Made by a program: the position numbers and the translations under genes
Notes under the pieces: model-generated
Seen by the model: only the letters and a program-made list of their open reading frames with translations
Database searches by the model: none
What the model was told of the DNA's origin: nothing
Origin: Chlorophyllum brunneum
Lineage: Eukaryota; Basidiomycota; Agaricomycetes; Agaricales; Agaricaceae
DNA length: 64,000 nucleotides
Direction of reading: 5' to 3'
NCBI GenBank assembly: GCA_963576785.1
Contig: OY756146.1
Span: forward strand, 1,054,001-1,118,000
Part shown: positions 32,211 through 43,964 of the stretch, in pieces
Position numbering within the stretch: position 1 is the stretch's first letter
How the letters are laid out: each line of letters opens with the position of its first letter

Positions 32211-34126
32211 TCAGAGCTCTCTGCGTTTGATACCCACTCTACATCCAAGCGGTTTCCTCAAGAATCCCTCACATGTGTCGAACTGTGACGAAAACACAAG
32301 TATTAGCCCTGGTCCGTCTAAATCCATGTCCAAATTCGCGATCCTCACCTTCTTGCCGGGGTTCTCGAGAACAATGTCATACCGACGCATGATAGACGCG
32401 ATGATGATTTGTAGTTCCAAACCCGCCAAGTTCCGGCCGACGCATGCACTATCAATAGTGTCAAAGAGACAGGATATACGCGGCTCGAAGGATTACCACT
32501 TACCGAGGACCAACGGAGTATGGGTTGAAGGTCTTCTGTATCAAGGCCTGATCACCGTCAAACCACCTCTCTGGACGATAAGCTTCAACGTCCTCGCCCC
32601 AGGTCGTAGGGTCGCGATGGATTGTGTAGCTGGGCACACTGACAACAGTACCTTCGGGGAAGAATTGCCCACAAGCCATCAAGCCACCTTCAGGTACAAC
32701 TCGTGGCAAACCGAGGGAAGAAGTTGAGTGAAGGCGGAGGCTCTCGTTGATGCAAGCATCGAGATATGGGAGACGTTTGACTTGCAATGCTGTTGCAGTG
32801 TACTCGTTCTCGGTGCCCAGCTGTTCGTCGAGTTCCTGATGCAGTTTCTCCTGAGCGCGCCGGTTACCAGCGAGATAGTAAAGAATTGCACAAGTCGAGC
32901 TTCCGCGGAGTTAGTACCAGGACTGTCAAAATAAAAAATGTGACTTACTTGGAGGTCGTGTCGGAGCCAGCGATGAGCAAAGTAAGAGCCTCGGCCGTCA
33001 ATTCTTCCCGTCCCAGGGGGTTACCATCGCTGTCACGCCCGGCTTGTAGTTTGCTCAGGAGGTCATTCCGATCCGTGGGGGTAGCCAAGCGCCTCGCTAC
33101 AGCTGCAATGGCAATGCCAGCCAAATTTTTGACATCCCTTCCACCCTGTGCAAATCCCGGTAGGCGACGAACAATAGGGCGCCAATACGGGGGAAGAACG
33201 CCCAAGGACATGGAAAATTCACCACGGCCATTGAGAATTTTAACTGCAGGAATCCCGATAAGTTCAATTTCCTTGGTGTCCTTCCCATAAGAAGCCATCA
33301 TGCTCTGATGGTTCTTAGGTACGAGAGCAATATCTTTGGCAGCCTGGAGCATGCCAAAGGGTGCGCCAAAGGAAAGGTCGCCGATGATATCAAAAGCTAG
33401 ATAGTTTGCCCCTATTCCCCACAGCGTCAGCGCATTGAAATGAAGCGCAGTAGATACACTTACATGGGAGACAATCAAGCCAAAGCCGCCCATCCCTACC
33501 TTCCCAACCTCCCTCCCCGTCATTGCCGGACATCCCTTTTACGGCCATATCATACAAACGGTCCCACTGGTTCATGAGTTGACTGACATAGAGACGGATC
33601 TGAGGCTCAAACTCGAGAACATTCTTTTGTGAAAAGATGTGGGAGATGATCTTGCGCTTGCGAGTATGCTCGTTTCGGTCCCTCACGTTGAAAACACCTC
33701 GCCGGATGGATACAAAGGCATCATAAAAGTTGGACTTGAGGGCTCCATTGCCATGCGCATAGATGACACCAAGAGCATCTGGATCGGCTATGGAGACATG
33801 ATTGGGCGCAATGCGGACGATTGGGCCTGTTAATAGGTGGAGCGGATATATTAGTTGCGGTGATACAAGATCCGAAAGGAGGTCAGTGACATACCGTATT
33901 TGAGATGCGCCTCGTGCACCCTCTCTGAACGGTGGCCTCCCTTGGAGATGTACCCCAGCCATATGTCGCTAAACCTTGCGATGAACGGTCCAGGGTAGGC
34001 ACGAATGCGATGTGTATCCCAGAGCCAAGGAATAATGTGGACCACAAGGAAAGTGCCCGGAATGACAAGGGCAGCGGTCTTGAGGTCCACGTTGTCGTAG
34101 AATTTGGTGAGGGCGTCTACAATCAT
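32211..34126 (-). CDS. Cytochrome P450, CYP53 (benzoate 4-monooxygenase)-like
   Basis: Six exons give 541 aa: complement(join(32211..32282, 32349..32448, 32504..32899, 32949..33411, 33464..33826, 33895..34126)). An N-terminal hydrophobic anchor (residues about 18-35) is followed by a Pro-rich hinge (AYPGPF). The I-helix has AGSDTTS, the K-helix ESLR, then PERW, and the haem loop FNPYSVGPRACVGR holds the axial Cys. The segments VRIAPNHVSIADPDAL and PLGCRVGIKRRE resemble CYP53 enzymes, which para-hydroxylate benzoate during aromatic breakdown; the subfamily call is from memory. The last intron (66 nt) is a multiple of three with no stop, so retention would add 22 residues near the C-terminus. 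Confidence 0.85.
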
Positions 34127-34167
34127 GGTGGGGGAAGACGTAGTACATGGGGAGCAAGGGGTAAAAG

Positions 34168-34176
34168 CTTTATATA
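34168..34176 (-). promoter_or_regulatory. TATA box of the P450 gene
   Basis: TATATAAAG on the minus strand, 42 bp before the start codon at 34126; a perfect consensus at a plausible distance. Confidence 0.5.
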
Positions 34177-34944
34177 GATAGTCCTACCCAACGGGAACCC
34201 TATCTGGTGTTTGCCGGTATCCACTTATGGCTTCTGTGTTCCGTCCGATGAAGCTGCACGACGGGATCGGTGGTCTATCGCACAGCAGCACCACTCTATG
34301 CGTCGTGTCAATACCCCTCCAGCCTTGGTACTTATGATAGGGAGAGTCACGAGGCTGGGAGGCGTCCGGGGATCCAGCGATCCCATTCGATAGATCCCAA
34401 ACGGCCGTGTGACGACTCGTGCGCCTTTGAGCAGAGAAGCATGGTTCTTTGATGCCGTGGGTAATCACTACAAAGAGGCCCTGAACGCTTGTCAGCGACA
34501 CTGACCACCGTCTGCGAGATCCCGGGTGCAAAGGACACAGTACCGCACCCTGACCAAATGTCAATCCATCATCAACGAAGTACTCGTCGCTTAGAACACT
34601 CGCTTCTCTTCCGGCGCTACTCTGCACAGTGGGCTTCTGATGAAGCTTCCTCCGCCCTGGATACAAACATTACCAAATGACACGAACCTTGAAATCCAAA
34701 GCCCTGTACGAAAATGTGTGCTTTGACTCATACTGACTAGCCCCGAACTCGAATTGGCGCAAAACGTGCACACTGGTATGTATTCTGATGTGCTCTCTAC
34801 CAGTAACGGCAATTCTATTTTCGTTTCTTGCTCTGGTCATTCACAATGTGTCTGACGGAGTGTTCATCCACAAGCTGCCCGCGCCTGGTTTCGACTGTGC
34901 AGAAGTTGATTAGTCCTGACTAGAGACCCACTGAGCTCGCAGTG

Positions 34945-35030
34945 GAACAGGATCGAACCTCATAGTCGTGCGATTGGCGGTGGAATCGGGTTGCAGCTTT
35001 TAGCCGCACTACCCTGATAGCGATCCCGGG
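34945..35030 (-). repeat. Possible tRNA-derived SINE head
   Basis: On the minus strand, CTATCAGGGTAGTGCGG resembles a polymerase III A box/D-arm. It is followed about 50 bases later by GAGGTTCGATCCT, a perfect B-box core. The T-stem and acceptor stem do not pair well, so a functional tRNA is unlikely; a tRNA-derived SINE or tRNA relic fits better. No second copy is visible in the window. Confidence 0.3.
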
Positions 35031-35439
35031 ATATTATTCATGCTTGCGTCTAGGTAACATTCTCGATGCCCATACTCACTCGACGTCTACAAGAACCTTC
35101 TCTCCAATCAGACTTATTCTTCATTTCTCCGCTTGGTGGATGTAAGCAGACCCTCAACGCTTAGCAAGATTTAGAATTCCTTGGCCCGAACCCCGCATTG
35201 TTGGGGTCGTATCCGTTGGCTCATACTCCTTGAACGGTGACTACCTCTCTGCACGGGGTCACAACGCCCGCAAGCAGCCCGGGAAAGATAGATCATTGAT
35301 TTAGGTAATCAAGTGTACGGTATACGACGAAGGAGTTGACAGAGATTGACCTCCCAAGCTCCAAGAATGAAAAATGGATAAATCGTCCCATGGAAGAATA
35401 AATCAACAAAAAATATAATACACACCCAAACTCACATAA

Positions 35440-38400
35440 TCAAGCATCGTAGAGTCTCCAACCACTTCTCCTTGCATCCTTCAACAACACCCCTTTATTC
35501 GGATTTTCATCCAAATTTATTCCCTCCCTTTCAGCAGCCTCAATGAAATCACCAATCAGTTCCGTAGGATTCGCCATGGATGAATCTCCCTCCCATGTAG
35601 ACTCGCCGATCGGATAACTGAAAAGTGTTTGTTTAGACATACAGGAAGACCCAGCCTGTGTCACTCACCCATCCCACTCAACCAAGTATTCCTCCACACG
35701 TTCCCGCCCACTTTCAATCCTCACCCTCCTACCAATGATACGCTTTACGAAGAACTCATCCTGTCCAGGTATTGACTGCTTGATTGTGCAGTCCGGTCTA
35801 CCACAAGGGTTCGTTCTTTTACTTCTCTTCGGGCTACATGGATCACCTAGGATCACTTGAGTAACAGAGCCATTGATCATTGATTCATTTACATACGTTG
35901 ACCCCTATCCGATCACCTCAGTTAGTCAAAATTCAAATACACATATCATCGGACTCACGGATGCACTAAACACGGAGGACAAGCAAAAATCTCCGTGTCC
36001 TTCAATCGAACATCCTCAGTTTGTATCCCAACACACCCATAATGGTACCACGTAGAACACCTGATCAAACACGAAACACATTCAACGCCACTGCCTGAGC
36101 GCAAGCACAACAAGACTGCCTTACATATCACACTCGATAAACTTCCAGGGGGCGAAGGGAAAATGAAACCCCGTCAGCCAATGGAACCTCAAAGAGAGCT
36201 AGAAACCTACATTCTTATCAAACCGCGTCTCATGCCTTTTCACAGACCACTTAACTCTGACCGGTGAGCTCGGAGGATCATAGGTTAAGTCCAACCCTCC
36301 AGACTTCGTTTTCGACCTCGGCTTTGTGCCTTTCTCCTTCTCCTTCCCTTTCTCCTCCTTGACTGTTCTCGAAAGCCCCTTATCCACACTCCCTCTTGAT
36401 ACAGTCGAGTCTCGATCCTCCGAGCGCAGCCTCGCCCTCTTCAAGGGTGGCTCATCATCGTCTCTTCGGATGATAGGAGCAGATATATTGGCACCGGTAC
36501 CAGCGCTCTGCTTCCCACGTCGCTTCACCCTCGTTGAGGCTCTACTTTCTTTCCCATTCGCACTTTGCCTCGCGAGGATAGCGCCCAAATCAACGATTGG
36601 TGGCTTCTGCGTGGGCTTCGGCATAACTTGCGGGTCTTCATCGCGCTCATCCACAGCGGACTCGATGGCAATGGGCTTCTTGAGGGACTTTGCAGGTATA
36701 ACTTCCGCACCATCGCTATCCTCTGTACCAACAGGCATCATCATCTTCTCCTTTTCCCTCTTCCTCTTTTTCTCATTCTCCCTCTTCTCCTGCTCCTCTT
36801 TTTCTTTCCTGTCCTGCTCCTCCCGTCGCTCGTTCTCCCTTTGCGCCCTCGATTTTACCAGTACGGCCTCACTCTGGATCGGTGAGGTACCCACACCACC
36901 GCTTTCTATCACCTTTTCCTTCACACTCGGTTTCGCCCGGATCCTCGTCAAGGCAGGACTCTCCGTCAGATCAATAGGATCAACACCCTTCCCTACTTCT
37001 TTCCTTTTATTCTTCTCCTTTCCCTGGCCCAACTGCTTATCACTCTCCTGCGTGGGCGTCGTAGGTGTCGAAGAAATATAAATCGGGCTCCCCTCCCTTT
37101 CTGCAACCTTCTCTTGTTTCTTTGCCCTCTTCTGACTTCCACCCTCCCGTGTATTCATAGCCGAAGTAACCCGAGGCCGTAGAGATGACATAACATCTTT
37201 CCTCGCGCTTCCATCTACACTTGCACTTGCACTCGCGTCAAAACGCAAAACTGGCGACGTAGACGCAGAAGCGCTACTAGAAGTCTTCATCATCCTGACC
37301 CTATCCTTCAACGGACTCTCCACTCTCCATCGCGTAGGTGTTTCCATGGTATTCAAATTTACCCCCACCGCAGATCCAGAGATAGTCTTCATACGAGATC
37401 CCGACCCCCGCTGAACTTCAAGAGCCGGTGTCTGCACCTGCTGCGTTGGAGGTTGAGGCTGCCCACTGGTGTTCCCTCTTGCACCGGCCGCACGGTGAAG
37501 CTTTATCTCCTCCGACTTCCTCTTCCTACTCACTTTCGAGCCATTTATACCAAATCCACGACTGGGTCGGGGAGACCGTGAAGGCGAGGGTGTGTTCACA
37601 GGTGAAAGATATTCTGGCAACGCTACGGGCGTGGCGGGCGCCGGCCGTTGGACCCGCGTCTGAACTGGAGAAACCGGTCCTGAAGGAGGATGCATAACAA
37701 TTTCTGGTGCGGAGTTAGTTTGTATTTCAGGTGACGGTGGAGGTGAAGGTTCTGGCAAAGGTGATCCTGATGGAGGTTCCGGCTCATTGGGAAATTCAGA
37801 AGAATCCTGAGGATCAAGTTGCATTTGATCTTGGTCCGGTTCCTGCACAACCGGCTCATTTCGTCCTAGTGAAACCAAGGAGGTCCCATCCACCACAGCT
37901 GGCGCAGATGCAGCAACAGCAGAGGGCATTTCCTGCCTCATCATCTGAACAGGCGGCAACCTATCCTTCCCTGCCCCAAACGACGGAATCGAATCCCCTT
38001 CTCCCAACCGAGACGTAAAGGTTTGTATCGATGACTCTGCCACAACAGTCTGATCACCGTCCACTGTTGAAAACGTCTCCTGAATATCCTCCATCTCCTT
38101 TCCACCTCCTTGCCTCAACTCAGGTTCGGGTGAAGGCAAAACTGACTCCGAAGGTAACAATTCATCTACTTCTTCTTCATCACTTTCATCTTCATCTTCA
38201 GACGATTCAGGTTCTGATAAAGTTGTCAACTGAGCTGTCACATGCGCAGCTTCTGGGGAGGTGATGTTCGCATCAATACCATCGTGATTGTTGAGTGACA
38301 AAGGGGACAGTGATCTGGGAGAAGGTCGTTGAGATTGAGAGGGCATAACTTGAGAAACATCAATGATCGGTGTCTTGCGTCGGATGGGTGAGGTAGGCGC

Positions 38401-41196
38401 AAGCCAGGACGAGGGAGACGGAGAGACCTGATGTTGTTTCTCAGAGAAAGGCGATAGAGGTAGAGATTGCAGTGCGGCAGACTCCTGGCGTTCACGAGGT
38501 GAAGATGACTTTAGAGGTGTTTGGTGATGTGAAGGTCCGGGCGACGACAACAAGCTTCGCGACGCTTCTTCTTCTTTGACTTCATCCCCCTCTTGCTCTT
38601 GTTCCCACATCCCCCGATGGCCTTGGCGAAGTTCCTTGATGGTTCTGTCGATTTGAGCGGGAGACATTGTCGCAATCCTTGAAACATCCCTCGAGTCAGG
38701 TAAGAACAGCGGAACCTTGGTCGCAGTTACGGGCTGCAATTCTCTTATCTCCTTCTCGGGCTGCCCAGCTTGATCAACGGATTCATTAACTGGAGCAGGG
38801 GAACGCGAGCCACGCTCAACCGGAGACGAACTAGTTATAACATCTTCGACAGCGATACGTGGACCATCTTCCTCTTCGGGATCTTCCTCTTCTTCCTTCT
38901 CGACAATTACCCATTCTACAGGTGCAGGTCCCTCCTGTTCAACTTCCACCTCCATTTCCTCCCGCTGCACCTCTTCTTCTGGTCCAATATTATCTCCATC
39001 CTTATTCATGCTTATGCTATTCGCACCATCGCCATCTTCACCCCCCTCACCACCAAGCTCTTCCCCATCTTCTCTCTCGTCCTCGTCGTCTTCCACCTCA
39101 GGAAGAGCCATATCCTCATTCACAGGATACCCAAGCTCGGGCAATTCAAACAGCCCACTAGCCGACGGTGATGAGGCAGCACTTCTTTCTTCTTCTTGAA
39201 GCAAGCTCAGAATATTCTTAGGTATAGTAAAGCCCGGTGGTTGTGGCGAGACTGGAGAGAACAAGCCAGTCGAATTTAGAAATGAAGTTGCGATGACAGG
39301 ATGGAATGATTCCAAGTGTTGAGGTTGAGTTGATGGATTGAGTGGTTGTTGATGATGAGATTGTTGAGATTGGACGTCAAGCTCGGGATGTGGTTCGGGT
39401 ATCGACGATTCGGCATGGGGTTGTGCTCGTAGCTCAAGAGGAGATGGCAATTGTTGAACCTCATCGGACCCTTCTGCACGAAGTTCCACGTCAACTGGAA
39501 GTGGGGGGCGTGGAGAAACGGAGTGAAATTTCGAGTAGATGTTGACCTGTGGATGAAGCGGGATCTTGGAAGTGCCAAGGCAAGATTCAGCAATAGGCGG
39601 GGCTGTGGATTGACGGAAAGGAGTCGAGGGTGCTAAAAATAGAGTCATTAATCAATCAAATCACCCTGGATGAAGTAAAAAGGGTCTACGAACACCGTCG
39701 TTCGTCTGGGGTTAAACAAGAATAAAGGTTTTGTGAAGGTTTCCATTAATGAAAAAATCGAGCAATCATACCTTCCTGCGTCCAGTCAGTCCTCGAGAAC
39801 CCTTGCGGTACCTCATCGCCCTGCCGCTTCAAGATTGGGCTCACACTACACTCCAGATGTCTTCCGTTGTGTTCCGAGCTCGCGCGGGAGGCTTTAGGAC
39901 TTGAAGTGAAGTAAGACGGCTTTTGGAGATGAGGAAGAGCTGGTCGCGTGCTTAAGCTCGGATCTGCTTCAAATTCAGGTTCAGGTTCAGGTTCAGTTTC
40001 GAAGTCGGCACCTCCGTCGGTCATATCGACATCGGTAGCTGGCGTGGGACCTATAGATGCCCCTGAAATATGAGATAACGCGCCATAGCCTGGAGATATT
40101 AAAAAGACGAACCTTGAGTCGGACTTTCGGATCGGCTACAACTTGGTCGAGGTGTTGCAGCCGCTAAACACAGGTGAGCTAGAAGTATAATTAGGGGAGT
40201 AAAGATATATGCCTTGGGGAGTCGCAAGTCCTGTAAGTGTGGGCGCTTTGCTAGGGTCGATATTCCATCGAAATGTAGGCCGCACTCGCGTTTTCAGCGA
40301 GGCTTGAAACATTGTAACGTGAAAAGAGGATTCAGAAACTTAGAAATTGGTAACGTACCGTCAGTTTCACGGTCCGCCAATCTGTCAGATATATCCCCTA
40401 CGAATTGACGGATCTCTTCCAATCGGCCCATAACTGTCATGTCATGCTTCGTTTGTCTTTCTCCCAAGAAAGCTTCGAAGGATTTCGCTTTTTCAGTGAG
40501 ATCGCTCAAAACTTTCGTGGTCGCGACATCGTTCGTTTGCCGTGCGCCGATCGTGGTATTCATACTCTCTTTGAACTTGGAAACATCGTTTTTGACCTGA
40601 TCTAATGACGCTTTCACCGAGTCAATTTCGGCACGGAGAGCAGTAAATTGCGGCGCTAGGTTCTCAACGAGTCTCCGCGGCTGGCTCTCCATAATAGAAA
40701 TGACTGTGAGCATAAAATCGGTGATTACACGCTCAGAATGAACTGTGTACGATGCCAATGGTGTAGGAAGGGGTTGTCCATGGGGTAAGTGACCTTGGGG
40801 CTGGGGTTGTGGAGTAACTTGGGCACTTTGGTTCGACGGCGTAGGTTTCTGGGTGGTTGAAGGAGTCTGGGTGGCCTGAGTAGCAAATGAGGCAGGTCGG
40901 TCTTCGAGACAACTCAAAAAATGCGATTGGGCAGTCGCGGCCTGCACAGCGGTCAAAGCCTGGATCAGTCGCGAACATTGAGCATCCATGAGCCAAAACG
41001 AATCCAGAGTTTTTTTTTTGCTTACCCTTGTTCGGCTGAGAATGTTCGTGGACGTCGGAGGGTGCAAAGACGGGTGTGTTACGCGTCCAGTACTCGAGCC
41101 CACGTTTAGGTTGGAAGTATTTATGCCTGACATAGGAGAGGAGTATAGATTGTTGGTGCCGTATATAGGGGCACCGGCGGACCGTTTCGAGCCCAT
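35440..41196 (-). CDS. Large nuclear protein with PHD-type finger and C-terminal chromodomain
   Basis: Nine exons give about 1,717 aa: complement(join(35440..35617, 35669..35833, 35959..36060, 36125..36141, 36211..39632, 39772..40062, 40113..40163, 40213..40302, 40359..41196)). Residues 1-280 include a helical, possibly coiled-coil stretch. The 3.4-kb exon codes a low-complexity acidic, Ser/Pro/Glu-rich and later Lys/Arg-rich region. Near residues 1565-1600 lies a PHD-like finger (FIECDMCSTWYHYGCVGI... FACPPC), then a chromodomain (FFVKRIIGRRV... EEYLVEWDGYPIGESTWE). Both domains read histone marks in known proteins, so a chromatin role is inferred. The finger lacks the usual first Cys pair. 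A 17-nt microexon and a probable GC donor at 40212 are needed. The exon 7/8 join is the least certain: an alternative uses 35893-36060 with donor GTGCAT. Confidence 0.75.
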
Positions 41197-41584
41197 GGGG
41201 AGACAAGGATGGGCAGAAGACGGGAGAGCCAGTGAGAAAGCGATGTCCGCGTTTACGTCAATATCTTTACCCTGGCCATTGCCGCATCCCGGGCCGGTCC
41301 TCCACAGAAGCTTCCAGTTCTTTGATACAACAAGTCCAGTGCGACTGGTCGGGATTCAATGGAGTGTTTAAAGCGCGCACTTGAAAAAAGCCCACTTTCA
41401 TTCAAATTAACGGGACTTTCTACAGGTTTAGAATATCTCCTGGCAATAATAACGACCCTGCTAGTGATGCAGCTAGGTGACTGCAACGATTAGACGGGCC
41501 GGAGTGGCCGAAACACCAGTGCTTCAGCTTGCCTCGAGGCCTCAAAACCCACCGTGTGTGGTATACCAACATCTCAGAACGGAC
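41197..41584. promoter_or_regulatory. Shared divergent promoter region
   Basis: 388 bp separate the start codons of the PHD/chromodomain gene (minus) and the monooxygenase gene (plus). No strong TATA box is seen on either side. Confidence 0.4.
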
Positions 41585-43299
41585 ATGGACATAACCAGTA
41601 TGTACACCACGACTCTCCTTTTCATGACATACTGAACTAGACACCAAAGTTCCCAGGCATCTTACCCGACCTGCACCCCGCAACCGGACCTCACTTCTCT
41701 ACAAACACCCATCAGAAGACGTTATGTATCATAGGAGCCGGACCCGCTGGACTGGCTGCGCTCAAGACAGTCTTGGACAGTCAACAATATAAGTCTGGCA
41801 AATGGATCCCTGTGGCTTTTGAAGCCCGCGAAGACGTTGGCGGTGTCTGGTACGTATTGTCGACTCAAATGACTCAACCTCCATATTACTGACAACGGGA
41901 TATCCTCAGGTTTCCAGCTCCTCCAGATTCTGCAGATCCGCCCCTTACACCGTTATATGACTGCCTCACAACAAACATTCCCCACCCAATCATGGGTTAC
42001 AGCTCGCTGCTCTTTCCACCAGAGACACCTCTCTTTCCAACCGCCGAAACAGTCTACCAATATCTCAAAGATTTCACCTCACACTTCTCTTTACGTCCAC
42101 GCATCAAGTTCTCCACCACTGTCACGTCTGTCAGCTTTACCCCAGAGCAAACTCGTCGCTGGCTCGTCCAAACCTCCACAAACGAGTCATACTACTTCGA
42201 CTTAATCATGGTCTGCAATGGGCACTACCGCGTACCACTATACCCATCCCTTCCCGGACTTTCAAATTGGCGTGATGCACGAAAAGCATCGCATTCTGTT
42301 TACTACCGCCACCCCCTTCCGACCTACAAAGACAAGACCCTCCTCATAGTCGGTGGTGGTCCGTCTGGACGCGATTTATCACTGGATCTTAATGGCTATG
42401 CCTCCAAAATCATCTTCTGTGGATCTGGTTATACCACGTCTATCGACCCGAATGGATTGCATCTCCGTCCACGCCTGGTCTCCCTAGGTTCTCCCTCCAC
42501 GTGCACGGCAACCTTCGCAGACGGTACAATAGATAAAGGCATTGACTATTGTATACTCGCAACAGGCTACAGCCTATCGTTCCCATTTTTCCAACCACCC
42601 CTTATACGCAACGAATACCCACCACCAGTCCCTCCACTTCCAAAAGACTTATTCAACACTTCATACAGCGTTTTCCCACTTTCACAGCAGCTCTGGCCCC
42701 TTCAATCTCTTTACCCACCTGAATCTATCGCATTCCTCGGACTTTTATACCGTGTCGCACCATTCCCACTGATCGAAGTTCAAGCACGCGCAGTTTTGCG
42801 CTCATTTGATACCTTTGAAAAGGCTATTGAAAGTGGGTGTAGTATTAGGGGAATTGACAAACAGGCCGGAGCGGTGGATATTGTGACACGTTGGGAGACA
42901 TTGAAGGAGCGGCTTGGTGAGGGGAATGTGATCAAGGACTGGCATCGGTTCGAATCACCTGAACAATTCGATTATCGAGACCGGTTGTCCATCTTTGCTG
43001 AGACGGAGCCTCTTGTGACCCAATCTCAAGACTCCCCAACAACAGCCCAAGAGGACTCCGATGACTTGCCGAAGCGCGTCGTCCGTGCACAAGATTGGGA
43101 AAGGGAAATGTACGAGAGGAGGGATATTCTAAGGAAAACCTGGGCGAAAATCGAGAAAAGCGGTGACGCTGAGAAATGGTTGAAAGATGTTGGGAAGGGT
43201 GGAGTTAACGACTGGGTAGATTTGATGGAGAGAGTTGTGAAGTATGGTGAAGAGCTGACCAAGGGTCAGATTGAAGAGGAAGAAAAGGCGAGACTTTGA
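41585..43299 (+). CDS. Flavin-containing monooxygenase-like FAD/NADPH oxidoreductase
   Basis: join(41585..41597, 41657..41849, 41910..43299) gives 531 aa. The FAD fingerprint GAGPAG lies at about residues 31-36, the NADPH fingerprint GGGPSG near 216 and the ATGY motif near 286, the order of class B flavin monooxygenases, which oxygenate soft nucleophiles. The C-terminal 100 residues are charged and helical. The two main joins are firm. The 13-nt first exon is inferred because no in-frame ATG precedes GAGPAG within the second exon; a longer 5' exon is possible. Substrate unknown. Confidence 0.8.
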
Positions 43300-43964
43300 T
43301 TCCCTGCCTTTGTTTAGACTCACCTCTAGACATGACATAGCACGGAACATACTTGCGATGCAAATATACCTCCTCATCTTCCGTATAGAGCCCATGTGAC
43401 GTCCACAATCTGGACTCCCAATTTGGTTTTACGCTACACACCATATCAGCCAAAGCTGTTTTTCCTGGGTTTTGGTGAGAAAGACTGGCCATTATCGGAA
43501 CCTACTCATAAAAACAGCCCCACTTCGCCTCCACCCCACTTTATGAGAGCCTACTCGGGATTTTGGCTAGAAATGATCAACAAAGCAGCATGAAAAATTC
43601 ATTTTACCAGTTGGAATCATAAACGGAACCACCACCTCACTGAATTTTCCGAATTCAAATAAATATCATGTCAGTGACCACCACAGATCATATCACATGA
43701 ACACGAAACCAACTAAAATCATAACATCTTATTTCTCCAGGTTTCTCCAGGTCCGGTTTCTCCGCCTCAAGGTTCTTCGGATACATTCAACGGCTCGAAA
43801 CAATCCATCACATGTCTCCCCTCACACCCCCTGGCGGGCCTTGAGTACCGTTATATCCAACCTAGAAGCTGACAAGAAGCTTATGGACGTAGGATCATCC
43901 TCGAAGAAACCTTTCACATAAATATGCGCGAATCCCCCCTCACGTCAACCAGTAGTGAATAACG
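43300..43964. other. Spacer, presumed promoter of the GH53 gene
   Basis: No gene seen. An ATAAATAT stretch near 43918 lies about 45 bp before the GH53 start codon. Confidence 0.4.

Larger units (their letters stand above)
34127..35439. other. Spacer with a tRNA-like segment
   Basis: No protein gene is convincing. The minus strand near 34945-35030 has a B-box-like GGTTCGATCC and an upstream GGGTAGTGCGG like a tRNA D-arm, but it does not fold into a full tRNA by eye. Confidence 0.4.

Noticed and set aside
34918..35030. Intact tRNA gene on the minus strand
   Set aside because: A and B box-like parts exist, but the acceptor and T stems do not pair; kept only as a possible SINE or relic.
36326..37081. 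251-codon plus-strand open frame opposite the PHD/chromodomain gene
   Set aside because: It is the mirror of a low-complexity Lys/Glu/Ser-rich coding exon; its own product is a Phe/Ser-rich repeat with no motif.
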